Assembly: GCA_027422505.1 (NCBI GenBank)
Contig: JAPQWV010001354.1
Location: 29,864-93,863 of the forward strand
Reading direction: 5' to 3'
Length of the DNA stretch: 64,000 nucleotides
Origin: Craterostigma plantagineum
Lineage: Eukaryota; Streptophyta; Magnoliopsida; Lamiales; Linderniaceae
Position numbers and translations under genes: made by a program. Positions 34,156 through 46,600 of this stretch are shown one piece after another. Under the pieces are notes generated by a model. That model saw nothing but the letters and a program-made list of their open reading frames with translations, did no database searches and was not told the DNA's origin. Position 1 is the first letter of the stretch; each line of letters starts with the position of its first letter.

Positions 34156-36491
34156 GGGCTGTAAGGAATTAATTCATAGATGTATATCATCTGATGTAGC
34201 TTTTGTAGTGGATAGATGATTTGTTGAGATGAGAGTTAAGAGTAGATTTATACAGCTTTTAGTTAGTTGCCCTTTTTTTCATCTGAATTTTTGGTTTGTT
34301 ACTTGAGCGTATTATCGTTTTGTCATATGTTCTTTGTGTAAATTAATCATGAATGTGTTGTGGGAGCTTATGGCAATTTTCTTATTATTACAGAGTATGA
34401 ATCGAATTGTAATTGTCGTGGAGAAGCCTGACTTAGATAACGAACAAATAAGCTAAACGACGCTGTTATTATTACAGAAGGCAATCAGTAGTACGATGAT
34501 GAATGAACCATAAGACAACAAAGTAAAATGTCTTTGAAGTTTATTAAAGTCCACACGTGTAATATATTAAATGGTTTATTGTGTAAAATGTGGCGCACGC
34601 GTGTACACGATGGTTGACGTCGAGTTCCAAAAGCTTTTGGTCGCACGTGTCACAAGAAAATAGTATCTGGTAAAGAAGCGCTGATAACATAGAAATATAT
34701 TTTTTTTATTATTGTTTATAGTGAAGGTAATAGACTTGTAAGGATCGATTATGTCCTTTGAATGTCAAGAAAGGGAAAGTTCAAACGATGATTAGTGTAG
34801 TAACTGTGCGCATATTTATGTCGTGATATGTGGGTGGTTTTACCAAGTCAAGTCAAATTATATAATCTCATTCAACTAAGGAATATATATTATTTAATTT
34901 TTGCTTGCAAAATATACTGATGGGCCGAGTTCAACGACCAAGAAATCTATGCATTTCCATATTATGTTCAATACCTTATATAATTCAATATCATGAACAA
35001 AGCAAGGAATCGGATATATCAAAGCCTTTTCGTCGGCAGAAAGAATGAGAACGCGCAAATTCATTCTACTTCTAGCATCTTCAAACTTACCAGATATTAC
35101 TATTTATTACATAAAGATGACAAAATAATTACCTTATACGTGCATGCACAATGCTGTGATGAAAGATGGAGACATCTTTTGGACTTTTGGGCGGTTTCAG
35201 ATTTTTTTTCTTCTTTTTTTTTTTCAAACTTTGGAACTGCAGAAAAGGGAGTTTTGGCTTCTCAGACAAGTATGTGTTTTCTCCGATCTCTTTCCCTTTT
35301 TCATATGTGTTATATATTTTAGGTGTTTCATCTTTTTACATTTCCTTCTGTATATTATATTTGATGTTCGATCGTTTCCAATATTCCTTCTTTTTTTTAT
35401 TAGCTTTACTCAAAAGCGTTCACGAAAGATAGTAATATACTTTGCTTCCTATTACAGAAACATGTTTTCACGACCATTTTCCGGTTGTGTTTCCATTATT
35501 AGACCGTATCTTAATGGTAATTAAAATTTTAAATATGCTATATTTCATATTTTAGTTGTTAGCAGTTGGAGTTGTCACATGTACTATCAAGACTAAATTT
35601 TTCAGTGAAATGTCGGCCAACGATCACCCATAAAATTTACATAACTGAAATCTAATCAAGGGGTTGGGAAAGGTGGTAAAGCAATATGTATATCCGGTAA
35701 TTTATATGTTGGATTTGGGTTGAGATACTCTATTCCATATTCCACTCCGTATTTTTTTATTCACCTATGAATTTCATTACAACAAGTGTAACAACCTCAT
35801 TATTACGTATTTTCTATAATATATAATACTGACTCCATATATACGTAATAATGTAACATGAAATATAACAAAACGAATATGGATAGAATAGAGGATCCCA
35901 ACTTATGTAAGGCTTTTCGTATTAATTAACATCGTAAACATGAAACCCCATAATAAGCCGTTTGGACACATACACCCACACTCACATATATATGAAATTA
36001 GAAATAATCCTACTTAGCCACAATACTAAATGCAATTAATTGTTTTATTTAGCTGCCACCAATGCTTCAACTTAGTTTTAATTCCATGCATTGATGAGAA
36101 TTATACGATCTAACCTAAAACATTCATGCTGGAGGACGATGCTTAGGTATATTGAATGTAGCTATGGATGTAGGTACACTTTATTTCATCGTAAAGTTTA
36201 GGTTGCTATTAAATAGAATGTAAATATAAAGTACATGAAATATTGATAAATTTCGGATTATATTGCAGAATTAAAGCCCATGACTTCCAAAGACTCGAAG
36301 ATTAATAAGAGCAATACAAATTTAGGAATACATTAACTCACCGTACATGAAATAAACGTAACAAACATAGAAAGCAAAGCACAAAAGCTTAAATGAAACA
36401 CACACTAAGGAAATAAAAACAAACGCATGCATGATGAACACAATACAACTTCACCGATCGATCTTACAAAAGCCCCAACATTATCATCGTA
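34156..36491. other. Intergenic, nothing recognised
   Basis: AT-rich, with a T-rich block at about 35200-35235 that produces spurious Phe-rich frames. It includes the 3' UTR of the GH28 gene and of the ERF gene (convergent). Confidence 0.5.
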
Positions 36492-37513
36492 TTAGTTATT
36501 TCTCGCACTACCATCGAATTCGCCCCAGCGATCAACAGAACTGCTCGAAGAAGATGCCCCAGAAAATCCCATCTGATAACTCATAAAATCATACTCTTGC
36601 TGATATTGTTGATCGTTATTAGGAGCCATGGCCGAAGATGAAGAAGAAGGAAGCATTCCTCCGCCGTAATAAAATCCACCCGCCGGCGCATAATTTTCGT
36701 AGCCCATAAACTGTGCTGCGTAGTGATTCACATTAGGATAACCAACGCTTTCTTGGTTATTGGGATTATAATACGAAGGCAATGAGTAATCTTGTCTCGA
36801 CGAAGAAGATGATGACGGGGCAGACGTAGTTAGGTAACCAAGCTCAGATCTTCCTTGAACCCTTTCTGGGAAGTTGAGCTTCGCCTTATTTCCTTTGAAT
36901 TTTAGGGCAGCTTCGTCGTAGGCAAGCGCTGCTGCCTCGGCAGAATCGAAGGTTCCCAACCAAACCCTAGCTGCCTTTTTAGGGTCGCGAATCTCCGCCG
37001 CCCATTTTCCCCACGGGCGCTGCCTTACGCCCCTATAGTGCCTCCTCCTCGCACTGCTTTCGCTTCCTATAAATTAAATAAAATCTCAGAAAAAGTCGAA
37101 CTGAAATGAAAGCGAGTAATAAAGGGTTTTTTAGGGTTTTCTCACGCCTCTCCGTATTCTGCCATTTTATATTCATCATTACCTTGTTGAGGGTAGGTAC
37201 TTGGCATGGGCTGATTATAGTGGGTCGTAGGTTGAGCTGATAAAAGTGGTGGATTTAATTCTTGCTGAGGATTATGCGCTGATGAGGAGTCGTTCGAAGG
37301 GTTGTTGTTGAGATTGTTGTTGCCGAGAACTTGAGAGAGGACTGAGACCATCTCGGCCATGTCGTGCTGAGATCTTGACGTGTAATAAGGGTATATTAAG
37401 TTAGAAAGATTGTCGTCGTCGTCCATGGATCGAGATTCAGCTATCGTGCGATCTTCTTCTTTCTTCGATTCGTTTGAGGAAAAGGGCCTCTTCCCATGCC
37501 TCGAGTTATCCAC
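36492..37513 (-). CDS. AP2/ERF transcription factor, group X (ERF113/114-like)
   Basis: Two exons, 37513-37146 and 37062-36492, give 312 codons before the stop. The AP2 domain begins [19 protein letters not shown] and continues [20 protein letters not shown] to [16 protein letters not shown] and AARVWLG are the ERF type, binding GCC-box-like sites. The N-terminal HGKRPF and [19 protein letters not shown] match group X (ABR1/ERF113-115), which act in wound, regeneration and stress responses. The C-terminus is Ser/Tyr/Gly-rich. The start is odd: family members begin M(H/Y)GKRPF, but here the codon before HGKRPF is AGG, and the frame opens only with GTG (37513); the first in-frame ATG is at 37426. 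Exon 2 can start at 37062 (in phase); a competing AG lies four bases earlier. Confidence 0.87.
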
Positions 37514-38318
37514 TTTTTTTTTTTTTTTTGGTCTGTGTGTGTGAATTAGGGCTGTGTTTTTTCGATAGTCAAGTTTTGTGATAAGTGTGTTTAGGCGTGC
37601 GTAGGAACAACGGTTTTATAGGCGAGAAAAGGAATAAAGGTAAACTATCTGAAGTCTTTATTCATTATCATTACGCAGGAAAATAAAGACAAAGCTTTGT
37701 TTTTTTTTTTCTAGGGTTTACTTGTGTGGAGCGGATCTCAGACGACTTTGAACAACGTTTGTTCTGTTTGACTTTTCCCGTACTTCTCTACAGTGAATAA
37801 AATACTTATTTTTTGATTTTCTTTAACCGTCGGAAAGTAATAATCAGTATTACTTCGTCATATTCCACATTCCAATTCGCATAATAAAATTTATATTTTC
37901 CATTGATGCGTAGCCGTTTCGCTCGATAGTCTGAGATTTACTGAATATCTTTGAAAAAAAAAAGGTCAAACTCGTTCTGAACATGGGCAAACCACCGATG
38001 ATCTTAATGGAATAGTTAGTTAGCCACTGTTGAGCCGTAAGAAACTCTTCATCACTTCTATGATTTCTTTACCTTTCTCGGTCTTCGCTTGGCTCGTTTC
38101 CCGCCCACGACAATCATGCAACTTCGACTCAAATCCCAGATTCTTACAGTTCTCCGATCTCCCTCAGATACTATCCCAAATCCCAGAATCTTCGTATCGA
38201 TAATTCGAGACGAATACGCCACAGCAAAGTCCATGGTGGGCTTGGCTGCAAAAAATAGGCCACACACACCAAAAAAGGCGAAGACTTTCATCATTCTCCT
38301 GCCATCTTAGATTACCCG
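37514..38318. other. ERF promoter and PPR 3' flank
   Basis: An 18-19 base T run (A run on the ERF strand) directly precedes the GTG codon. Short frames at 38058-38310 resemble nothing known. Confidence 0.45.
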
Positions 38319-41300
38319 TCAAGCAGTGCTCGTCTCTGCTCGAATAGCATCTTCACCTTCACTTCTCAAGTTCCCCGACTTATCTTCATCGATTAGTTCG
38401 TTCAAACTCAACGACTCAGAAATCCAGCCAAAAGTCACCATGACATCCTTAATATTATCAACTTCTACTTCATATCCAACTTTTCTCAAACCATGTAATA
38501 AGGTGCTGCAAGTAGCAACGCTAGGCTTGTAACCTTGTTCCTTCATACCATCGAGCGACTGCAAAATCTCAGAAACATTTGATGTTCTACGACAAGCCCT
38601 TATCAAAATTTCACTTACCTTTCCTTTCAAAACGCCCTTGTCCATCAATTCGTTCCACAAATCGAACGCCCTATCCAAATCTCCATCTTCGTAGTGCGCA
38701 TCGATGATCAATCTGTACATCACTTCGTCGGGCTCGAATCCCTTTTCAACCAATTCGTCGAATAGGCTGAACATCTTCGGCTTTTCCCCTGCTTTGCTGT
38801 AGCCATGTAAGAGAGAAGTGTACGTTACATTCGTGGGAGGTATGTTCCTCCTTTGCATCTCTGATAGGAGCTTTTCAGCTTTGCCTACATTCCCTGCCTT
38901 GCAATAATGATCGATTACAATTGTGAAAGTTATGTCGTTGGGCGTGATTTGCTTCTCATTCATTTCTTGCATCAGTTCGACCGCTTTCGACAACTCCCCA
39001 GCCTTGCAGAATCCATCGATCAGCGTATTATACGTATGTATCGTTGCAATGCCTTTCTCAGCCATCTCATGGAATAAAGACAGTGCCTTTTGCATATCTC
39101 TTTGCTTGCAACAGCCGTAAACAAGAGAATTGTAGACAAAACCGTCGGGATGAAGCCCATTAGACGACATTTCTTGGAACAAAAGGAACGCTTCGTCCAA
39201 TTTCGAAGCTTTGCAGTAGCCATCAATCATCGTTGCGTAAGTAATTTTATTGGCATTCGCACCCTTTCCTGGTAACTCAGAGAACAACTCTTTCGCCTTT
39301 TCTACATCGCCTGATCGAAGGAGACCGCCAATCAACGCATTGTAAGTGACTATATTAGGTTTCATACCATTTTGGCGCATTTCTTCGCAAAGCCTGAAAG
39401 CCTCTGTTAGGTTGCTCTGCTTAGAGAAACCAGATATGAGAGAAGTGTATGTGTAAACGTCGGGAACGAAACCCCTATCGCGGAATTCGGAGAAAACGCT
39501 CATCGCTTCGACCAATTTGCCGTTCTTCGAGAGCCCGATGATTAAAGCGCTGTTCACATGAATTTCATGAAGTAATCGCTGTTCTAGGAAACGACTGCGT
39601 AAAGAAAAGGCCTTCGAGATATTCCCAGTTTTGCAAAGGCCATCGATGAGAGAATTATAGATGTGAAGATCTGGCGCTACACCATTATCGAGCATCTCCC
39701 AGAAATACCTCTCTGCAACTTCTACATTTCCCATCTCTGCATATGCAGAAATTATGGCGCCGAAAGTGTACGCATCTGGGTTCAACCCCTTCTTTTGCAT
39801 TTCATCAAGGCACTTTCTCGCTTCTTCCATCTTCCTTGCCTTGCTTAGACAGATAATTACAGAATTATAGCAGAAAACGTCAGGAAAAATGCCCTTCTGC
39901 CACATATCCTCGAGAATTTTCATTGCTTCTTCAAATTTACCTTCGTTCATGTAGCCCTTGATAAGCTCTGTATACGTAGCAGCACTTGGCTTGATGCCTC
40001 GACCAATCATAGTTTCTATTAACTGATTGGCTAGTTCGTTATCGCCCGAGCGAATAAACTCGCTGATGGCAGCACCTACCGTGTAAGAGGAAGGCTTCAA
40101 GTTTCTTTCGTCCATAAATTTGAGTATGTTAGAAACTTTATCCATATTCCTCTCTCGGCTGTATCCCTCGATCAAATAATTGTACGTCTGTGTTTCAGGG
40201 TTTGTTCCATTTTCAATCATCTCGTTTATTACACCTTCTGCCTTCTCCATATGACCAGCTTTGCAGAGACCTTGTATTATTGCATTATAAGTCACTAAGT
40301 TTAACTTGATTCCACGTGCAACCATTGCATCTTTTACCGTAAAGGCCTTATCAACGTCCGCCTCTTTCATGAACCCATTAATCAGCGCAGTATAAGCAAT
40401 GTGATTAGGCTTCATACCTCTATCGTACATCTCTTCCAAAATCAGCCTTGCGTCTGAAGTCCTCTTACGTCGGGAAAATCCATCGATAAGAATAGTATAT
40501 GTGTAGTTATCTGGCAATAAACCCTTCTCTTCCATTGCTGTTTTCAGCTGCAAGGCCTCGTCGAAAGCTCCCATTCCACACAAACCCTTAATGACAATAT
40601 TGTACGCAATCAAATTCTGATCGAACCCATTCTCTCGCATCTGAAGAAGAACCTCCTTCGCCTCCTTCACCTTCCCAACATTGCAATAAGCTGTAATAAC
40701 GTTAACGTAAGTGTATTCATCGAATTCAATCTTCATCGCCAGCATCGCACCGTAGATCTTCCAAAACAGCTCCATTCTGTTACTTTTCAACAGCTCCCTC
40801 AGCAACGAATTGCAGCACAACAAGCTTATCCTAAATTCCCTACCTTTGACACCCAAAAATACTGAAACGGCCTCATCCCACATCCCTCTTTTCCTGTATA
40901 CGTCAATCAAGAGCTCGAAAACAACCGTTTTAGGTCTAAAATCCTCGCACCCATCTAAGTGACTCAAAATTGAGCTCAAAACATCAGAAACCGAAACACG
41001 GGCTTCGACCATCTTATCCAATAAAGCAATCGCAGGCGAATACAGATTGGAACCGCACAAAGCCAATGCAAGAACAGAAAAAGATCCCAGATTTTGATCG
41101 GTACCAATGCGATGGCTCGACCAGCTGAAAAAATCAAGGAGCCGCCTCGGATGAATGTAAGAGTGGGATCTCTGAAGAACTGAGGAGACGACATCGGAGC
41201 TGAGATTCTGCGATACGCGCGAGGATTCCAACAACACCCGCCAATTGCTATGCTTCAGAATCTTCGTTACTTCCTCCGCCGCTTGTGCAGCGCAATGACA

Positions 41301-41390
41301 ATATTGATGGGACTTGACAAGTTTTTGAAGGGTTCTTCTTCGCTCGATCCTCAGCTGCTGAAAGACGTTCATCGTACGCAATTCGCGCAT
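38319..41390 (-). CDS. P-class pentatricopeptide repeat protein, At5g61990-like, probably mitochondrial
   Basis: An uninterrupted ORF of 1023 residues from a good ATG. The first about 40 residues are rich in Arg, Gln and Leu with few acids, compatible with a mitochondrial presequence. From about residue 190 onward come about two dozen 35-residue P-type repeats; typical units read VTYNAIIQGLCKAGHMEKAE and ITYATMIDGYCKASKLDEAF. No E, DYW or SMR extension is present. P-class proteins bind organelle RNA and affect its stability, splicing or translation. The arrangement and end resemble At5g61990, which is somewhat shorter. It is intronless, as usual. The upstream region has four site II motifs, typical of mitochondrial-protein genes. 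No lesion was seen across 3 kb of coding sequence, which makes it a useful control for the indels elsewhere. Confidence 0.93.
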   Translation of the reverse strand: MRELRTMNVFQQLRIERRRTLQKLVKSHQYCHCAAQAAEEVTKILKHSNWRVLLESSRVSQNLSSDVVSSVLQRSHSYIHPRRLLDFFSWSSHRIGTDQNLGSFSVLALALCGSNLYSPAIALLDKMVEARVSVSDVLSSILSHLDGCEDFRPKTVVFELLIDVYRKRGMWDEAVSVFLGVKGREFRISLLCCNSLLRELLKSNRMELFWKIYGAMLAMKIEFDEYTYVNVITAYCNVGKVKEAKEVLLQMRENGFDQNLIAYNIVIKGLCGMGAFDEALQLKTAMEEKGLLPDNYTYTILIDGFSRRKRTSDARLILEEMYDRGMKPNHIAYTALINGFMKEADVDKAFTVKDAMVARGIKLNLVTYNAIIQGLCKAGHMEKAEGVINEMIENGTNPETQTYNYLIEGYSRERNMDKVSNILKFMDERNLKPSSYTVGAAISEFIRSGDNELANQLIETMIGRGIKPSAATYTELIKGYMNEGKFEEAMKILEDMWQKGIFPDVFCYNSVIICLSKARKMEEARKCLDEMQKKGLNPDAYTFGAIISAYAEMGNVEVAERYFWEMLDNGVAPDLHIYNSLIDGLCKTGNISKAFSLRSRFLEQRLLHEIHVNSALIIGLSKNGKLVEAMSVFSEFRDRGFVPDVYTYTSLISGFSKQSNLTEAFRLCEEMRQNGMKPNIVTYNALIGGLLRSGDVEKAKELFSELPGKGANANKITYATMIDGYCKASKLDEAFLLFQEMSSNGLHPDGFVYNSLVYGCCKQRDMQKALSLFHEMAEKGIATIHTYNTLIDGFCKAGELSKAVELMQEMNEKQITPNDITFTIVIDHYCKAGNVGKAEKLLSEMQRRNIPPTNVTYTSLLHGYSKAGEKPKMFSLFDELVEKGFEPDEVMYRLIIDAHYEDGDLDRAFDLWNELMDKGVLKGKVSEILIRACRRTSNVSEILQSLDGMKEQGYKPSVATCSTLLHGLRKVGYEVEVDNIKDVMVTFGWISESLSLNELIDEDKSGNLRSEGEDAIRAETSTA

Positions 41391-41527
41391 GACGATGAAC
41401 CCTTTTCAGTTTACTGTTTCCTCTGTACGATAGTCCATGAACAATGTCTTGAAACAAATCAGTGTTGGTGCAGAATCTCTTCCTAGTAGTTGTTCTACGG
41501 GCCAGTCAAATCCGAGGGATTTATCGT

Positions 41528-41585
41528 ATGGGCCCAATGTACAAGGCCCAGTTATTATTTCAGCCCATTAAAGAAGCCCATATAT
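41528..41585 (-). promoter_or_regulatory. Cluster of four site II elements upstream of the PPR gene
   Basis: GGGCCCA (about 41530), GGCCCA (about 41545), AGCCCA (about 41562) and AGCCCA (about 41575) lie 140-190 bp upstream of the PPR start. TGGGCY elements are known to drive genes for organelle and translation proteins. Confidence 0.55.
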
Positions 41586-43580
41586 AGTGATCCCATATTG
41601 ATTAGCTTGTTTTTGCCGACAATGGTCCCTCCCATTTGAGGCAGATAAGCACGATGATGAGAAGTCAAAGGTTGACCGTAGACAGTCATATGTTCCACAA
41701 CAACAACAATGTTTTTACCTAACACATTTACGTGTGCATGGGCACTAATAATATTATTCTTATTACACGCATGCGCATATTATGTGTGTATTAATAAATA
41801 AAAGTCGCAATGCATTGCATCTGACCTAATCGATCTCATCAATTTTGACAAGTGCTTTGACTTTAAGAACCATGATGCTATATCGAAGAAATGTGTTCGA
41901 TTTTGATACAAACTCTATCAATATATATTTGTTTAGATATCCCGTACATCCCATAACTTCAAACATCGGTGCACACGTGAATCATGGTTTTTATATAAGT
42001 TTTGAGAAATAAAATAATCAAAGCAGCAATATATCGAAAAGGCTCAGGTCACTCTCACGGATGATCCCCATAACAGTATGTCGCCTATCAGCAATATATT
42101 GTAATGCATAATTAACTTCAAGTCGAAACAATTTATACAACTTGCAGTTAATCTTTGGTGAAGTATTCATCTCAATATTTCGTGTACGTCAACATCTCCT
42201 TGGTTACGTAATTATTACTCGTAACTTTATGTATTATATATAATTTTGCTATGGGAAAATGAAATGACTATTGGTAGAGAAAGTCAAGAACTTCGCAATA
42301 AATGGTGCAGACAAATATCCAAGATTGATCCACTCGTGGCTCGCATTTATTGCTCGATTATTACAATTATTTATTCCATGTTTGCCCTGAAATGGCTTCA
42401 TTTCGTCCTCATTATCAAAGACTTGCCATATTCATTAATATCCCTTACTTTCCCCATATGTTTATGTTATGGGTTGTCATCATTAAGTCATTATAAATAC
42501 ATCCCTAAAATTCAATTTATTTAGCAAAGAAAATAAAAAAAAAAATTGGTAGACACCTTTCAGTTGGCCGGGACAAACAATGGGGAAATATAAAGTTATA
42601 TGAGACCACTTTAAGTCATTAAAATGAGAAAAAAATACGTTATTTCAATAAAATAAAAATGAAAATAAAAGAAGAAAACCTTACCTATAAGCAATTCAAG
42701 TATTATCACAACCTAACCTAACCCTAACTAACCGTAGTTAGTAGGGTGGGCGCAAGACCAGCCCAATTCCCCATGAATATCGAACAAGTTCCCCAATAAC
42801 GGCAAACTTAACGCCGCCAACGTTTGGCGCCAACTGATTGACGACAAACAAGAAGACACCTGTCTAACTCCGTTAACTCCCGTCATCGAGCAACAAGGAC
42901 TTGTTTGGCAGCATTACACCTACATTACTAATTTCAACTAGTTTATTTATTTAAAACTGCAGGCACTATTTTCTTTTGTCCTAGACGTAGAGTTAGTCAA
43001 ACTTAAGTAAATTTTAAATTCAGAAAAAATAGGTTATGCCGCTAGCTTTCTAGATTCTATCAAATAGGTAATAAGGACAAGAAATAGATGGCTACACTAC
43101 AAGGTAATAAATGAGAACATCCAAACGCGGCCTTAGCGTGTGAGTGACCATTTTCCCCCGGCAAAGAACATTTTAATTAGGCCACGGCAGTTGGTAATTT
43201 AAGGTAAGTAAAGAATTATTACACACATTAACCATACGTCTCTCTCTCTCTCTCTCTCTCTCTCTGCTTATCCAAAAAGCTCGCAATAATCTCTTCTGTT
43301 TCTCTTTAATCAACCAACAAAACTCCATTACCAATATCACCACACCATATGCTACTACAGTACCACAATATACTAACCATACGGTTTCTTGTCCATATAT
43401 CTATGAACACATGCTCCACATACTTTTGATTGCCACCTTAGACTGAAAGACATTACACAGTAATCTAGTTTTCCAACTCTCCCTCTCTCCACTCATACAC
43501 GCGGTTAACTTCATTTCTCTTTTCTTTCTTCTTCCCTTTTGCGTGATTTTCGTCAGGTTCTTGCAGCTATTTTGTGGGTT
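41586..43580. other. Intergenic: PPR upstream and ARF promoter
   Basis: Contains a short AACCTAACCTAACCC stretch (about 42710) and a (CT)n tract listed separately. No gene is recognised. Confidence 0.45.
43239..43265. repeat. (TC)n microsatellite
   Basis: About thirteen TC units lie about 360 bp upstream of the ARF start codon, probably in promoter or leader. Confidence 0.9.
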
Positions 43581-43586
43581 TTGAAT

Positions 43587-43610
43587 ATGAGAGATCTGTG
43601 TGTTTTCTAG
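43587..43610 (+). promoter_or_regulatory. Seven-residue uORF in the ARF leader
   Basis: ATGAGAGATCTG...TAG ends 11 bases before the ARF start codon (43622). uORFs in ARF leaders are known to reduce translation and to need reinitiation factors (shown for ETTIN and MONOPTEROS); action here is inferred. Confidence 0.5.
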
Positions 43611-43621
43611 TGTGCGTCTTT

Positions 43622-46600
43622 ATGCGAAAAGGGATGTCTTTTTCGGAGAACGTCGATTCTAATTCCAGCGCCGGCAGAGGTGAAGGTTCTGGCATCTTTC
43701 TTGCAAATCGTTGGGCGTTGTTTCTTTATTCTTCTTTAGATTCGGCTTGATTTTGATTATTATTGTTGTTTTTCTGTGAATTTCTTCAGTTGACGCTGGA
43801 GCTGCTTTGTACAGAGAGCTATGGAGAGCTTGCGCTGGCCCTTTGGTGACTGTGCCTCGTGAAAATGAACTTGTTTTCTATTTTCCTCAGGGCCATATTG
43901 AGCAGGTTTTTACCCTTGACTTCCTTTTGTTTTTGTTCTATGCTTGTCTGCTTTTTATTGCCTGAATTCTCAGGTCCTTGATCTGCCTAAAACTCTGTCT
44001 TATTAATTCGGATTTCCAGGAATTATTGTTGATTGTTGTTGTTCACCTTTAAAGTTGTCATTTTTCTTGGGTCTTTTTTGGGTAATTTATCACGCCTGTT
44101 AAACGTAGGTGGAGGCATCGACCAATCAAAGGGCTGAACAGCAGATGCCTTTGTACAACCTTCCTTCCAAAATCCTCTGTCGAGTCGCCAATGTCCTTCT
44201 TAAGGTAGCTTCCATCTCCATGTCCAAATCTTGTTATTTGAACTTTCAAGAGTTGTTTACTTTCAACCCTTTTCTCAGATTGTTGTTTCGTATTTGTCAT
44301 GTGACTAGGCTGAGCCAGAAACTGACGAAGTCTTTGCCCAGATCACACTGATCCCTGAACCTAATGTAAGCTAATAAACGACAATTTCAATTTTCAGCTT
44401 CATTTAGATCTATTACATTTTCCTTTCCTCATTCTTCGCAGCAAGACGTAAACGCGGTTAAGAAGGACCCTTCTCCGCCGCCAGCCACACGTTTCAACGT
44501 ACATTCTTTCTGTAAGACTCTTACAGCTTCAGATACGAGCACTCACGGTGGATTCTCAGTGCTGAGAAGGCACGCAGACGAATGCTTGCCACCATTGGTA
44601 AGTAAAGACATTATTACATTTTAGGATGAGTTTATGTCGTTAGTGATTTCTTTTTCGCTTTCGTCAGGACATGTCTAAACAACCTCCCACCCAAGAACTT
44701 GTTGCAAAAGACTTACATGGGTGCGAGTGGCGATTCAAGCACATTTTTCGGGGTGAATAAAAGCTTTAAAAAACATATGGGCTCGACGATTTGATTTTGC
44801 CTTCACACGCGACTTAATGTTTACGTTTGAATTTCAGGACAGCCTAGGAGGCACCTCCTTCAGAGTGGTTGGAGCGTATTCGTAAGTTCGAAGAAGCTCG
44901 TCGCCGGAGATGCCTTCATATTCTTGAGGTCTTTTTTCGCCTTCATTGCACGCTTTTTTTTTCCTTCACCGCAATAGTCGAAGGTACTTTTTTTCGCTTG
45001 CTCGCCCTTAAAGTAAAATGGCTCGTAATTTCAGGGGAGAGAATGGGGAGCTTCGAGTAGGAGTTAGGCGTGCAATGAGGCAACAAGGAAACTCTCCTTC
45101 TTCGGTTATTTCCAGCCACAGTATGCATCTCGGCGTTCTTGCAACAGCTTGGCATGCGATTCAGACCAAGACTATGTTCACCGTATATTACAAGCCAAGG
45201 TTAACTTCTTACAAATAGGTCAAAATGCCCAAATATGTCCCTCTAAGAAGCCCTTCTCTTGTCTTAATAATAGGACTAGCCCGGCCGAGTTCATCATCCC
45301 ATACGATCAATACATGGAGTCTGATAAGAACAACTATACGATAGGAATGAGATTCAAAATGAGGTTCGAAGGCGAAGAATCGCCAGAGCAGAGGTAGGCT
45401 AAGCTCTTCGAAGAACTAACTAACAACTTCTGTAATGATATTCTCTTAATTCTGTAGGTTTATGGGAACTGTCGTTGGTCTCGAAGATGCAGATCCAAAG
45501 AGATGGCCTGATTCGAAATGGAGATACCTCAAGGTATATAATCACCTTATTTAACTTGCCGTTAATTTCAGCATTCAATTCTACACCCCTGAATTTCCTT
45601 CATTAATTTTCTTTAAAAGGTTCGCTGGGATGAAACGTCTGCTATTCCTCGCCCCGATAGAGTCTCTCCATGGAAAATCGAGCCAGCGATTTCTCCTCCG
45701 CCCCCAAATCCTCTTTCAGTTTCCAGACTAAAACGACCCCGTCAAGGTATCCCCCAATCGCCCGACGCTTCGGTTCTTACAAGGGAAGGTTGTCTTTTCT
45801 AGCACCACCATACTTCTGTTTCCTTTGTTATGATCGTAAACTACTAAAATGCTATGTCTTACTTTTTCCTTGCTCGGTGAAATATAGGTCCATCGAAGGT
45901 CGACCTTTCGCCTGGGAATGTCTCTTCTGAGAAACACTTTCTTGTGCCATATTCAAGTCAATACGGTTCAGACAAGACATTATTGCCTTTGCGGAGGCCC
46001 GACCCAACTTCCTTCACAGATTTCTTATCAGGTTTCGATTCACAAGAACATAAGTGGTCCGTATCTTCTTCTTACATTGCACGTGGAGATGTTAGAAACT
46101 GTCCATTCGAAGAATTTTCTTCGAGTTCGAAGAAACGGCTTATGCCTCCTCCTATTTCGCAAATGCATACTCCTCAGCCGACGTTCCCACAAAGGGCTGA
46201 TGACGTGGCGCCAAGTCGAGACTTCAAGATATTCGGCGTAAAGTTTTTAAGTAACTTTGACCCACAACCTCAGCAAAAGGAAACCGATCACAGATCAAAG
46301 AGCTCGAAAATGGCGTATAATGATAACCCTATTGCTGCCATAGAAGAGGAGAGGCAAAGCAAAGCCCACCTCTCAACAAGGAGCTGCATAAAGGTTCTTT
46401 TCTGCAAAGATTTCGTTTTTCTTTCCCACTTGCAAAAACTTTCGACTTTCTTTTCAGAGGGAACATATTACAGTTCTTCCTTCGCCTTTTAGGTTCACAA
46501 GCAGGGAAGTGCGCTTGGTAGATCTGTGGACCTTTCAAAGTTCGAGAATTACGACGAATTGATCGCTGAACTAGACGGTCTATTTGAGTTCGAAGGCGAA

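Noticed and set aside
34993..35524. Overlapping frames of 88-126 codons
   Set aside because: Phe- and Leu-rich translations of a T-rich block; no conserved motif.
42246..42524. 92-codon plus-strand frame rich in hydrophobic residues
   Set aside because: No domain, no splice context and AT-rich composition like the surrounding DNA.
42705..42735. Telomere-like AACCTAACCTAACCCTAAC
   Set aside because: Only a few irregular units, not the plant heptamer CCCTAAA; probably chance.
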